A stretch of DNA of 64,000 nucleotides from Prorocentrum cordatum (GCA_963575745.1 CAUYUJ010006569.1:410175-474174); one strand, 5' to 3'; numbered from the stretch's first letter, positions 21,428 to 34,084 are shown. The notes: generated from the letters alone by a model not told the origin. A program made the numbers and translations.

Positions 21428-24400
21428 CTAGGCCTGATGAGGCTCGACGCTCCATCCCCCCTCTGCTTGGCCCCTCCGCCTGTCCCCAACCCCCCCGCCT
21501 AATGCAAGCCGCCAGGCGGCGTGCTCGGAACTGGCGGGCGCAAGCCCTGCGAAGCGCCCATCGCGACCGGCTCCGCGGCGCCAGAAGCACTGGGCGTCAG
21601 GGGCAGCGCCGGCGTCACTCGCCCGGGCGCCGCGCGAAGGCGGGGGCTGCGCGGGGGGGCCGGCCGCGCGGCTCGGCGTCGCGTCAGCGAGCTGCGGGCG
21701 CCCCTCGTGGAACTGGGCGCGCTTCTGTGACAGCTGCCTCAGTGACACGCGGCAGCAGCGCATGAGCTCGTTGTGGAAGAGCGCCCTCCCAAGTTCTGAG
21801 TCGGGCCAGCCCTTGAGAAACACCTCGCCGTTCTGCTCCTGGCACTCCCCCAGGCGCGGGAACTGCTCGAAGGCCGCCTTAAGCACCGCCACCGCTTCGG
21901 GCTTGGACGGGCGCGCTCGCCTCTTCCGCTTTGCGGGGGCCTCTTGGTCCAACACGGCCACGCTGTAGAGGTCGACGCAGGCGTCCACGGAAATCTGGCT
22001 TTTCCCGGTCAGGAGCACACGACGGATGAGCTCTCTGTCCTTGAAAGCTGCCTTCGTGAAAACCATGGCCCCCCCTTCGCCAAGGCCCTGATTGTCGAAT
22101 TGCGCCTCGCCCGCCAAGTCCGCGAACGTCAGCGCGCGCTCGCCCGAGCCCGGCGCCTCGCCTCCTGTCGGGGGGGCACCGGCCAGATCGCTCTCCGCGG
22201 CGCCCGGACTGGCGGGCTGCGAGACGTCGACATTGCCGCCGCCAGCCCGCGCGGCAGGGCGCGCAACGTCAGCCACCAGGCCGCCAGCGGGAACCGGGCC
22301 CTGGGGCGCCGCCGGGCAAGCTGGCACCTGCGTGGAGAGCGGCGCGGCGTACGCATGAGGGTGATAGTGACCCCGAACAGGGCGCGCCAAACGCCCTGGC
22401 TCGTTGTCGCCGTCGCTCTCGCCGTCGGCAGCGTCGCCTGCGGGCGCGCAATTCAAGGAGGGAGGGGGTCGACCTGGCCTAACACCTCCTCCTCCAACAC
22501 CCGAATCCTAAGACCCCCACCCTAACCCCCGTAACCCTGACACCCTGACCCGAACCCTAACACCCTCATCCTGACGCACGAACCCTGGCCCCATAACACC
22601 GAACCCCTCAAACCCTAACCCTGGCACAGTAACCCTATCACTAACCGTGCCCCTAACGCGCTGACGCTAGCACCATACCATAACCCCAACACACTAACCC
22701 TAACACCTTAACCCTAAGACCCCCCCACCCCCGAAACTGAACCCTGACCCCGCGTAAACCCGAGCGCGCTAGCCCTAACCGTAACGCTCGAAAACTAACA
22801 TCCTTAGCTTTTCACCATAACCCCACCACCTTCACCCCAGCACCACAATCAAAACACCGTTACCCTAACACCCTGACGCGAACACCCTAACCGTACCCTA
22901 ATGCGAACCCGAAAAAAAGCCCGAGCACCGTATCCATGGCCCCAGTCATACCATTCAAGTTCTAACGCACCCTGGCCCAAACCTTAATACACCAACCGTG
23001 ACGCCCTCACCCGAACCCTGACACTCGAACCCTAACTCCTTACCCCTTACACCGTAACCCGAACACCCTTGCTCTCGCCATAGCACCCTGGCCCCAACGC
23101 CCGAACCCTACCACACGTTTCCTCACACCCTGACTCTAACCGAACATCCACACCCCCTAAGTCGAACACCCTAACCCTCACACCCTCACCTGAACACAAC
23201 ACCCGAGCCCGAACATCCCAGTCCCAAACCTAGCACCCTGGCCATAACACCTTAGCCCAACCACGAACACCCTAGACCGAACCATAAGCCCGAAACCCAA
23301 ACACCCTAACCTTTACACCCTCACACCCTCTCACTAACACCCTAACCCTGAATCCAAAGCCCCATGAACCTAACTCAGACACCGTAACGCACTAATCCTG
23401 ACACCCTAACCCAAACACCCGAAACCCGCTCCTTTCACCCACACCCTCACCCCAACACACTGACCCAAGCCGGGGCCCGCGCACGACCATTCCGCATTCC
23501 CCAATCAGAGCTTGCCTCTGTAGGGGTCCTAGCGGATTCATATGGTTCGGTGAGGTGGGGCGCCGATTACGGTGGCAGGGGGCCGGGTGCCCGGGCGTCC
23601 CGATGCACGGGTGCGTCGTCGCCGATTTCGGTGGCCAGGCCAGGGTGCCTGGGTGCCCAGGAACCTTATAGCCCCATAGCACAATCGCCATATAGTTCGA
23701 TCGCCTTATCTTCCTATAGTGCCCTATAGACCTATAGCCCTCTTGCCCTCTTGCCCTATAGCCCTTTAACCCTATAGCCCTATAGCCCTTTAGCACTATA
23801 GCATTATAGTCCTGTAGCCCTATAGTGCCCTTTAGCCCAATGGCCCAAATAGCGCATATAACCTTGTATGTATAGCCCTATAGCATAATAGCCCTATAGC
23901 CCAATAGCCCTATAGCACAATAGCCCTATGGCCCCACAGCCCTATAGCACTCTAGCCCAAGAGCCCTATAGACCTCTAGCCCAGCAGCCCAATAGACCAT
24001 ATAGCCCATCTAGCCCCATACCCTCATAGCCCCATAGACCCCAAACAATAGGATTGGGCTTTTCTCCGGTATATATGTTGATGCGGATGGGGCGTCGGCT
24101 CTGCCTTTGCAAAGAAGCCAGGTGCACCGTCTTCGTCCAGAGCAGCTCGCCATATGGTCCGGATGGCAATGCTGATGTCGAGCATGCGCCTGGCGCACTG
24201 GACGTGCTGGGTGGTGATGAGCGGCAACCCCGAGGCCGCGTCCAAGGTGCCCCCGCCTCCAGAGTAATCCAGCACGGCAACGAGAGCAGCCTGAACGCCC
24301 TGCTGGCCCGCGGCGTTGGCCTCCAGCGCAGCCAAAGTAGGATCGTCGTCTCCTCGGGTGGCGAAAAACGTGCAACCCCAGATGCGTGCGCAACCTGGGG

Positions 24401-25995
24401 TGAAGGTTCCTGGGGAAACCTAGATGTGCAACCCCAGGTGAACCACCTGAAAAATTACACGTGCAACCAAGGGTGAAGGTTCCTTCCTACGTCGAAAAAC
24501 AACTAACGAAAGATGTGCAACCACGCATGACGGCTGTCGAAAACCGAAATGAGCGCAACCCAGGGTGATGGTCTCGTGGCAAGGAGAAACCCGCACCCCA
24601 GGTTGCACTCGCAGCTGGGGTTGAACGTTTTTGGCTCTCTGGTCTCCTCGCAACTGCGCGCGGATGCTCTGTGCCACTTGGTTGCCCGTCATGATATTGC
24701 GCGCCCCCTCCTCGAACGGCAAGATCGCCTGCGGCTTCTTGGCGAAAAGCTCTGCAACCCTCCTGGCCCCCGCTTGGATGTGGCCCGTGGGGTCCGGCAG
24801 GTCCCCCCTGTTAGAAATTCGGAACTCGGTCCGCAACTGCGCGTCGCCTACGTCGGACGGGGTAACCCGCAGGTATCGCAACCGGGACTCCTCGCCATCT
24901 GGGAACTCCACCTTGTATCCGCCAGCCGGGCCCACGAAACTGCGAGCCTGGGAATTTGCTGCCGACGCCTCGCCCGTCTCGGTGTCCCTCTCCAAATACT
25001 GGGCCGCGGCCTCAGGGGCGTCAAGGTATGTCTCCCAGTTGAACGTCTGCGCCTGCTGGGGGGCGAGCGGCAGCCACGCCCACGCGGAGACGCCGCGCGG
25101 GAGGCGACTCCCCGCGGGCAGCGCAGCGTGGCGCGCAGCGGCCTGGTCAATGCAGGCGACGAAGCGCTCCTTAGTGCACGCCGTGTGGTTACCCACGATC
25201 CCCCTGTCCATGGCTATGAATTTCCCAGGATGTCCGTTGCCGAGCAGAGACACCGAGACGCGTTTGCCGCGAGACTCGCCAAAGGTCGCGCTTGTGCGAG
25301 TTGCCCGTCTCGTCTTGCCACTCGCGATGAAAGTGTTCAAGGTGGACGCGTGGACCGTCGGCGCCCGATCCTTCTCTCCTCCTCCTCCACCTCCTCCTCC
25401 GCGGCCGGTAGCGAGAAGGCCGAGGCCGTCCCAGAACTCGTACGCCTCGTCTAGATTGAACGCCCTGCCGCCCCGCACATCTGATTGCCTGAACTCGGCA
25501 ACCCGCCCGTCGCCCTCCGAAAAATCAACGAGGGGAAGTCCGCTGGAGCACCGGTAAAAGAATTCCGTGAAATTGAAGCTTTGGAGACAGATACTCTTCA
25601 CGGTCACAGGGGGGGCCGTCGTCGAGGAGCGAGTCGACGTGCTCGCCAATGACGTCGTCGCACGTGTCGAAGATCTCCTCGCACACACTGAAAAGCTGGC
25701 TCTTCCCCGCCTGTGCGTTCCCTATCTGGAACACTGGTGCAATTAATGGAGTGGGCTTCTGGCTCCATATCTTGACGGCGGCGCCATTTGTAAGAGCCGC
25801 CATGGGGCCTCCAACCATCAAGGCGCTCGTGCAATACCCTTGGCACGTTGTGTTAACGATGGGCTCCAAGAACTCGCGCACCTTAGGGGGGAGGTGCTCC
25901 GCCGGGCTGAACTCACTGGCGACGCGAGCCATCGCCCTCGCAAAGAGTTTCTTCACCTGCTTCTGGGACAGACTCTCCGTGTTCTTCCCTGCCAT
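21428..25995 (-). CDS. Three-exon P-loop ATPase-like protein, one frameshift
   Basis: Proposed exons on the minus strand are 25995-24647, 24352-24128 and 22437-21428. The start is ATG 25995 (MAGKNTESLS). Residues 92-99, GNAQAGKS, are a Walker A loop, preceded by VGGPMAALTNGAAVKIW. The layout recalls DUF3987-type helicase/primase-associated ATPases, but I cannot confirm this. A one-base shift is needed at the G7 run 25609-25615: with six, the frame runs from LLDDG straight into PPVTVKSICLQSF. The last exon carries KDRELIRRVLLTGKSQISVD and FEQFPRLGECQEQNGEVF, a C-terminal domain I recall from related dinoflagellate proteins. Joined, all phases agree (about 860 aa). The frameshift may be a sequencing error or true decay. 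TTGAGCCA at 26078-26085, about 80 bases upstream, is a weak leader-like match. Confidence 0.5.
22490..23470. repeat. Degenerate telomere-like AACCCTAACACCCT array
   Basis: Roughly 1 kb of irregular ccctaac and caccctgac words with many substitutions. It is not the regular CCCTAAA heptamer expected for a functional dinoflagellate telomere, so I read it as interstitial satellite. Confidence 0.75.
23650..24050. repeat. CCCTATAG array, ~9-bp period
   Basis: Words ccctatag and gcactatag recur about every nine bases through 400 bp, grading into tagcccatatagccc. There is no coding signal. Confidence 0.85.
24353..24646 (-). other. Introner-like 294-nt GA-AG intron
   Basis: The 9-base word cgaggagac (minus strand) occurs at both ends (24650-24642 and 24356-24348), exactly 294 bases apart. 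Splicing gag|GA...AG|g removes the unit and gives AQLRGDDDPTLAALEAN in frame. The interior has about six copies of ctggggttgca in both orientations, so it can fold. Direct-repeat ends plus internal inverted repeats fit an introner. Confidence 0.65.
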
Positions 25996-26559
25996 GGCCG
26001 CGCAGTGCGTGACGGCGCGGTCGCGTCGCGAGCATGACCTGCAGGACTCGCTGCGGCAATCCCACGAAGGGGGACCTTTGAGCCAGGGCGCTGCGTGCGA
26101 GGCTGGCAGATGGAACCTCGCAGCGGGGCAGCGAAGCTGGGGCCTTTGTCTCGCCTTCGAATCGGCATCTTCGCGCGGGTGCAAAAGCAGCGGCCCGACC
26201 TCCTCGCGCCCGCCACGTCAGATCGATGGGCCGTCATGGGCCGTCTGCCACGCTTTTTTTTCACGATCGGCAAAATTCCCAAAACCTGCGGGGGGGCGGA
26301 TAACCCCGCTGCACGCTCCAAAACCGCGCCCGAGGCCCTGGCTATTGCAGGGCGACGGAAAGCACGACGCGCGCAGCGAAACTCCCACGGCCTCCAGAAA
26401 TCTCCAAGACAGGGCCGCGAAGCTCTGAGGAAGCCCCAGGAGCTTTCGAGTGCATTTTCGCCCCTCGCCCCATCCCTTCCCCCGTCGCACCCCGCGCCCC
26501 TCGCCCGACCCATGATCCGAACGTTGGCAGGAAGGAGAGGCCGCGAGAGGCCCCGTGCA
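25996..26559. other. Intergenic stretch between two minus-strand genes
   Basis: Frames are open on both strands through most of it but none has recognisable motifs. Read on minus it links the end of the KDZ-like gene to the ATPase-like start. A TTGAGCCA word at 26078-26085 (TGGCTCAA on minus) matches the spliced-leader 3' part over 8 bases, with weaker agreement beyond. Confidence 0.5.
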
Positions 26560-28189
26560 TCAGAGCTGTCTCGGCTTCTTCTCGGCCGAGGCCGAGGCGG
26601 CCTCGCTCGCCCGAGCAACCTTCCTGGCGGCAGTGGCCTGGGCGCCCCTCATGCGCCCCAGCGTCTTCATGTTCGACGCGTCCACCATCTCTTGCACGTA
26701 GAACTGGGAGGCCCACCGGCCCACGTGGTGGACCACGTGGCCCAGCGGGGACAACTCGCTGTTCATGATTTCGCAGATGTTTGTGGGGAACTTGCTCAAC
26801 AAGGCTGTTGGCCTCCAGCCCCGGCAGGCAATGTTCGCTGCACCACTTGCCCACGTGCCCGCTGGAATGGTAATCGTCGACAATGTAAGCCGTCTCGGTT
26901 GCCAACCGCGCAGCCACGGCGGTGCCCTCCCCGCTCTTCTCCGCCACGAGGCGCAGGCGGCGCGCGTCGTCGTGGACGACAATCTTGAGGTCGGGCATGT
27001 GGGCCGCCACTATGGCGAGGAATCGGTGCCGCTGGCTGAGGGGCTCAGCGCACATGAGCTCTTCCACGTGCGCCAGAATGCCAGACGCGGATACGGCCGT
27101 CAGGAAGCCCGCTGCGCGGGCGGCTGCAACGATGTGCGCGTCCGTCTCCTTGTGCGTGGAACACTCGGAAGCGGCGCGTGGCCCGTTCGAGCTCCGGGAT
27201 GCCACGAAGCTCTTTTCTTTGCGCCCTTTCTTGCCAGCCGCGCCCTGCTTTCGAAGCGCCATGCGGCGAGCCCGGCGCGCTTGGATGCGCGCGTCAGCCC
27301 CAGTGCCGAAATACTAAGCCAGCGCATCTGGAGAGACAGCGCACGCGGGCTGCCAGCGACGCGCAAAGCCTTTCAGCTGCACCTCCAGGGGGGGCCAATC
27401 ATCTGGCCCATGCAGGGCTCGGCGCAACCGGCGGTTGCATGCAGTCTCGTGCGGCGCCGGCGGGTCAGCCACTGACGCCTTGGCATGCTTGCAGCACATC
27501 GCCCCCTTCCCATGCGGACGGTCTGGGCACCCTCGCAAAAGGTATTTGTCCAGCTCGGCGCAGTAGACCACGTGAGAGAAAGGCATGCCGCACGTTCGGC
27601 GGTACAACTTGGCGTTGCCATCGATGGCAAGAATGTCTGTGCGGTCTCCAGACAAACGGACCTGCTCCAAACGCCGGCGGAACATCAACGGCCCATACCA
27701 GCGCCAACTCTTCTGCACCAGGGCCTCAACGGAGAGACACAGCAAAACTTCTGCCAACTCGTCAAATTTCTCGGGTGCCCCCTTCTGGCATCGCTTCCAC
27801 AGAAGCTGCCGCACCCAAGTGGAACTCAAGTTCGTCCTTGCCCGCGCGAGCACGCCTGGGCCGTGCATCACGCGGAAGATGGTAGCCTCGCCCATGAAGG
27901 AGGAACGGTGAACCAACAGGCGGCACCGCCACTTCCGCAGCCACAAAACGGAAACGCCGAAACTCTTTGACAACAGCCAAAAATCCCGATGACTGAAATC
28001 AGCATCGAGACGTTTCTTGTACGCCCTGGCGTCGCCGGGTACAGGCTCTTCTAGGAAACCGCACCAATACCGTGTTCGGCGCCTCACCTCTTTTGTCTGG
28101 CCGTTGGCAGTCTGCACCGTCATCACATCGAAACAACGGGAACACCACCGGGAACACCACCGGGTATAACAGCCCAAATGACACAGCAC
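26560..28189 (-). pseudogene. KDZ-like transposase gene with stop and frameshift
   Basis: Minus-strand reading from 28189 passes through VRRRTRYWCGFLEE, ILAIDGNAKLYRRTCGM with following Cys/His residues (RGCPDRP, GAMCCKHAKA), and LEVQLKGFARRWQPAC. It then meets TAG at 27314-27316, and the same frame continues YFGTGADARIQARRARR. After GHVGKWCSEHCLPGLEANS a one-base insertion near 26803 shifts the frame to LLSKFPTNICEIMNSELSP, LGHVVHHVGRWASQFYVQE and a stop at 26560. The VHDDARRLRL, VDDYHSSGHVGKWC and NSELSPLGH motifs with an N-terminal Cys cluster resemble KDZ (Kyakuja-Dileera-Zisupton) transposases. The assignment is from memory. The N-terminus probably extends into Cys-rich frames up to about 28430. 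Two lesions indicate a dead copy or poor base quality. Confidence 0.5.
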
Positions 28190-28639
28190 ATTGTGAGTGA
28201 ATCAACGTTGGGTGAAACAGTTGGCTGTCCTTCGTGGCCCCAAACGCAGCACTGGAAAGGCGTTGCGTTTCAAAGCCATGGCCTCCAGTACGCCTGGCCG
28301 TCTGTGTGCCACGTCCACTTGAAGCCCTCCTCCGCGGCCCAGCGTTGCCGCAGCTCCAAGCTGCGAAGTTCCGTGCACGCGTGGTTGGAGCAGCACGGAC
28401 ACAGGGGAGGCCCCATGACGGGCCGCCTCGATCCGAAACATATTGTGCGCGGAAGGGGTGGTGGTGATAATGATACTGGTAATGTTTGTCGCCGTGTTCT
28501 TGCAATGCATTAATTTGTTATCGATTGGACTGCAATCGATTGGACTGCAATCGAGTTGTTCCCCACATCCTGAGTGGGGGTCTTGTTTTCCCAGAACATT
28601 CTCTCCTTCTCCCTCCCGCCTCCCGCCTCCCAGTGCCCC

Positions 28640-29080
28640 TCCCACCCCTCCAGGGAGGCCCCGCCTGAGCGAGGAGGGTATCGGAAACCCATACTGTTTA
28701 CATGGTTTCGTGCTCCTCCCACCCCTCCAAAGAGGCCCCGCCTAAGCGAGGAGGGTACCGGAAGCCCATATTATTTACATTGTTTCATGCCCCTCCCATC
28801 CCTCCAGGGAGACCCCGCCTGAGCGAGGAGGGTATCGGAAACCCATACTATTTACATGGTTTCGTGCCCTTCCCGCCTCTCCAGGGAGGCCCCGCCTGAG
28901 CGAGGAGGGTATCGGAAACCCATACTGATTACATGGTTTCGAAACCCTCCCATCCCTCCAGGGAGGCCCCGCCTGTTTCGTGCCCCTACCACCTCTCCGG
29001 GGCGGCCCCGTCTGAGCGAGGAGGGTATCGGAAAACGACACTATTTACATGGTTTCGTGCCCCTCCCACTGACATGGGTG
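28640..29080. repeat. ~77-bp satellite
   Basis: About six units share gaggccccgcctgagcgagg, ggtatcggaaacccatact and tttacatggtttcgtgcccc, spaced 76-78 bases. One further diverged unit lies at 29880-29975, beyond the GAT array. Just upstream, 28515-28560 repeats tgcaatcgattggac, which recurs at 30130-30200. Confidence 0.85.
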
Positions 29081-29164
29081 AGGAGGAAGAGAACATTACC
29101 TATCCATCTCACGTCTTACTCCTCCCACTGAGGAGGGTGAGGAGGAGGGGGAGTTCTGCGATGA

Positions 29165-29850
29165 GGAACGCTTCATCATGATGATGGTGATGACGATGGT
29201 TATACTGCTGTTCACGATGACGGTGACGATGGCGATAATGGTGATGGACGATGACGATAACGGTGATTATGATGATGATGGTGATGATGCTGATGATGAT
29301 GACGATGATGATGATGATGACGATGATGATGACAACGATGGCGACGACGACGACGACGACGACGATGATGATGATGATGATGATGCAGATGCTGGTGATG
29401 ATGACGATGCCGCTGCTGATGCTGACGTTGCTGGTGCTGTTGATGATGATGACGACGATGATGTTGATGATCGTGACGTCCACGATGATGCGGACGATGA
29501 TGATGCCAAGGACGGTGATGGTGATGATGATGACGATGCTGATGATGATGACGATGGTGGCTACGACGATGATGATGATGACGATGGCGCTGACGATGAT
29601 GATGATCATGCTGATGATGATGAGGATGATGATGATGATGGTTATGATGATGCCGATGATGTTGACGATGATGCTGATGATGATGATGCTGATGATGATG
29701 ACGATGATGCTGATGATGACGACGACGATGCTGGTGATGGTGATGGTGATGGTGATGGTGATGATGATGATGATGATGAAGATGATGATGATGCCGAGGA
29801 TGAGGAGGACGAGGAGGAGGAGGACGAGGAGGAGGAGGAGGAGGACTCGC
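29165..29850. repeat. GAT/GAC trinucleotide array
   Basis: About 690 bp of GATGAT with GAC, GCT and GGT variants, ending in GAG units. Frames read poly-Asp, poly-Met, poly-His or poly-Ile, including a 602-residue plus frame that I reject as a gene. Bases 29980-30480 hold a gcgacgacgggcggcgac-type GC repeat (30220-30420) and no recognised gene. Confidence 0.9.
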
Positions 29851-30493
29851 TTGAAGGAGGAGGGTCGCGGACAGCATTACTCTTTACCAGGTTTCGTAGG
29901 CCTCCCCCCTTCCAGCGGGGCCCCGCCAGAGCGAGGAGGGTATCAAGAACCCGTACTATTTACAAGGCTTCGTTTCCTGAACACCTGTCCTCCCTCCTCC
30001 TTTCTTTCGTCTGCCCTCTTCGTGCGTACTTACTCGTTCGATGAGCTTCTCCTTCGTGTTGATGCTGTCGTACCCCATGGGTCCCACGAAACCGTTTATC
30101 TTTATGTGGGGAACTCCGTTTGCATAATTTTACAATTGATTGGAGTGCAATCGATTCCACTGGGTTTGCACTTGATTGGCTTGCAATCGATTGGACTGGA
30201 ACCGCTGGGGGGGCGCACAGGGCAGCGACGAGGAGGCGGCGACGGGACGGTGACGGCGAGCAAGGAACCGCCAGACCGACCCTCAGGCCAAGACGACGGG
30301 CGGCGACGACGCAGCAAGGGGGGGCGACGGCAAGGACGGAAAAACCAGACCGCCCCTCAAGCCCAGACGACGGGCAGCGACAGGGCGGCAACGGCGAGGA
30401 GAGAGCCGCCAGACCGCCCCTCAGACCCAGCTACTAGGAAAGAAAGAAGGACCCCGAAATGCAAACACTGTTTGGGAAATGTCATGATGTTCA

Positions 30494-31009
<516 letters not shown>

Positions 31010-31139
31010 CTATGTGGCGCAATGTCTGCGATGCAACCTATGTGATGCAATATGTGTGAGGTGCTATCTGTTCGATGAAACCTATGTAATGCAATCCGCG
31101 CGGTGCCATCTGCGCGGTGCAACTCACCCTGCCGAACTT

Positions 31140-32060
31140 GCAGTTCGATCCCGCTGCTCGGTTGGGGGGTGGTTCCGACGTGAATCGGAGACCCGCCTAC
31201 CAGAAAATCGGTTTCGGCTTCGGGTTCGCGTCGCGCGCGCCGCGCGCGCGCGCGCGCGGGCGAGGCGAAGCTGCGTGGGCGGGCGTGGCTGGGCCGCGGC
31301 CGGACCAAATATTGCCCCTCCGGCGGCCGGTGCCGCGCGGCGCCCCGCCGGTGCCCCGCTGGTGCGACGAAATCTTCCTGTGGCTGGGCCGCGGCCGGAC
31401 CAAATGTTGCTCCTCCAGCGGCCGGCGCCGCGCGGTGTCCCGACGGTGTCCCGCTGGTGGTCCGTGGTGTCCCGCGGTGTCCCGTGGCGTCCCGTTGGGC
31501 GAGATCGATCGTGAGATCGATCGTGAGATCGATAGTGAGCCCCGAAGTGTCCCGCGGTGTCCCGCGGTGTCCCGTTGCGTGAGATCGATGGTGAGATCGA
31601 TAGTGAGATCGACAGGTGTCCCGTGGTGTCCCATTGAATGAGATCGATACTAAAATCGATGCGGTACCCCGAGGTGCCCCGTGGTGTCCCGCTGAGTGAG
31701 ATCGATAGTGAGATGGACAGGTGTCCCGAGGTGTCCCGTGGTGTCCCGTCGAGTGAGATCGATACTGAGATCGATAGTGAGATCGATCGTGAGATCGATG
31801 TGGTGCCCCGAGGTGTCCCGAGGTGTCCCGAGGTGCCCCGTGGCGTCCCGCTGAGTGAGATCGAGAGTGAGATCGATAGTGAGATCGACAAGTGTCCCGC
31901 GGTGTCCCGCGATGTCCCGCGGCGCCCCGTTGAGCGAGATCGATAGTGAGATCGGTTGAGTCAGACGCTGGCCCCCCCCCTCCCCCCCCCCACCACGCAC
32001 GCACACACGCGCACACACACAACCCCCTCAAACGCCCGAAGGGTGGTCGCATGGGTAAAT
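31140..32060. repeat. ~0.9-kb dispersed element with GAGATCGATAGT array
   Basis: The left part shares ccgcctaccagaaaatcgg, gcgaggcgaagctgcgtggg and gctgggccgcggccggacca-type words with 51520-51780. The middle (31430-31950) alternates gtgtcccgtggtgtccc with gagatcgatagt units. The right end carries ccgaagggtggtcg. The second copy is 51520-52480, with the same order and orientation. Confidence 0.8.
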
Positions 32061-32129
32061 AATGCTGGAAAAAAGCGCATGGTTTACGCAGCAATTCGCC
32101 AAAGAGCGATTGGAACATCGGCGCCGCGA

Positions 32130-33960
32130 CACCAACGGTTTTCACTGATTTTGGCACGCGCGCGCGACGGCGCGCACGCGTGCACTTCGTCTTATTATTT
32201 GCAAGGTCTTTTTTGAAAACTGATGATTTGTGATCTGCGAGCGCGCGCGAATCATATATGTTGCAGAGGATGGCAGGGAGGGCGGGGGGGGGGGGCGATG
32301 CCCGGCCCCCCTGAGTCGGTGTGATTTATGGCGATTGCGATGGGTGCTTGGCGTTGGCTGGCGCGTCTCCGCGGCCGCGCAAGCCCGCGCGTGCTCGCGC
32401 GCGCAGCGGCCAGCTAGTTCGGCGCGACCGACGCGGCAGCGGTGGCGCTGATCGCTTGGCACTTCCTCCCAGCGGGCACTTCAATGCGAGTCGGTGACTT
32501 GGGCGGGCGCGGCACCACGGCGACGCCGACAACGGCGGCCACTTTTCTACCGGCGATGACGGAGACCAGCGGCGGGCGACACGACGGACGAACGACGGGC
32601 GACAGACGAACGACTGAGGCGGCGCAGGGGGGGGAGGGATCCCCTAGGGGGGGCGCGCGCTGGGCGCGCGCCCGAGCCCTCCTCCAGGGGGCCCAGCGCT
32701 GGCGGCGAGTCCGCAGGACGCCCGCCCGTAAGCCGGCGCGGCGCACGCGGCCGCCCCGCGGCGCGCGCGGCCGCCCGGGCAACGACGCGGCGCGGCGCCG
32801 CGTCAACCCGCCCGCCGGAGGATCTCGCAGAGGCCCTCCGCTGAGCCGCCGTCCTCCGCCTCGCCGGCTGCGCAGGAGGGTCGGCTGCGCCGGAGCGCGC
32901 CGCGCCGTCGGAGCGCCGGCCGCTGCCGCTGCCGCGGCCTCCGCTGCTGGAGCCGCCGGAGGCTTCGCAGCCGCTGTCGCTGCCTCCGCGGCCGGGCCGG
33001 GGGCGCGCGGAGCCTAGGCCCGCGCCGTGCTCCCCCGCGCTCTTCGCGCTCTCCTCCTCGCCGCTCTCCGCGCCGCCCCCTCTTTCTCTTCCCCGGGAGA
33101 GGAGCTGCAGTAGCTCGCGGGGCTCGGGCCCCTGCCTCCCGGCAGCGATAGACACAAGTATGAGAATAGCGATGGCGACGAAGGCGGCGACGACGACGGC
33201 GAGGCCAATGGCGGCGCCGATGCTGATCGCACCGACGACGATGACGGCGTCTGCACGTCGGTGGTGAAGGTTTGGAAAGAGTTCGACATGCGCGTGCGCC
33301 CGACGCGAAGCAGTGGCCCATAGCATTCGACACGGATCCTGCCCCCCCAGAACGCGCGCAAGGGCGCGCGAACGATGTCGGCGCGCGGCGCCAGAGGTTC
33401 ATTTGGCAGAATTCCATGGACATGGTTGGGAAAAATGATTTCCTCAAGAATTCGCAAGAGCGCGAGCGCACGTTTCTTTGAACACTGTTGCTGCGAAGCC
33501 AAATGTGTCCATGTGCGTTTTGGGCACTCGGTTTTAAAATCCGTTCGAAACCGAAAGTTGCGGAGGGATTTCGGCGCGCGTGCACTTCGCCTTTTTATTC
33601 TTTCTTTTTCTCAAGGAGTCTCGCGACGGCACGCGCGCAAGGGCGCTCGAACGACTTCGACGCGCGCGCGAAGCCCGTTTGGCACCAGTTTATGAAAATG
33701 ATCAACAACTGATGATTACCTTAAGAATTCGCCAGAACGCGCGCAAGTTTTTTTTTTGGGGGGAATCAGCGCTGCGGAGCCTTATGGCTTTATATGTTTT
33801 AAAGACACTCGATTTTGAAATCCTTACGAAACCGACAATTGTTGAAAGACTCCGGCATGCGCGCGCGACCAGGCGCGCGCGCTTCGTCCCGTTTTTCTGT
33901 TGCAAGGGACTTTTGGAGAAGCTGATTGATTGATGATTTGTGATAAACGAGTGCGCGCAT
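32130..33960. repeat. Second block of modules A and B with GC-rich core
   Basis: Module B (32130-32230) is followed by module A (32330-32500), then a GC-rich stretch at 32550-33130 with Arg/Ala/Gly-rich frames but no motif. A cggcgccgatgctgatcgc stretch at 33170-33260 resembles 4470-4590. Module B then returns at 33410-33935. I call no gene here. Confidence 0.6.
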
Positions 33961-34084
33961 AGTATGTTTCCCCATCCCTCCTTGGTTGGGCATTCGTTTT
34001 GAATAGAACACAGCAGGCGCGTCCTTCTCCTCCCGCCCCCCGTCTCCTGTCTCCCGCTTCCCTCTTCTTGCCTTGCGCGGACCT

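Larger units (their letters stand above)
22438..24127 (-). other. Proposed 1.69-kb intron filled with repeats
   Basis: Donor gacg|gtgcac at 24127 and acceptor cccgcag|gcgac at 22438 join in phase 1 and are GT-AG with G after the acceptor. Inside are degenerate AACCCTAACAC repeats (about 22490-23470) and CCCTATAG repeats (about 23650-24050). The choice of donor is inference; other donors in the next 60 bases are possible. Confidence 0.45.

Noticed and set aside
22490-23470. Functional telomere
   Set aside because: Repeats are too irregular, internal, and flanked by coding exons on both sides.
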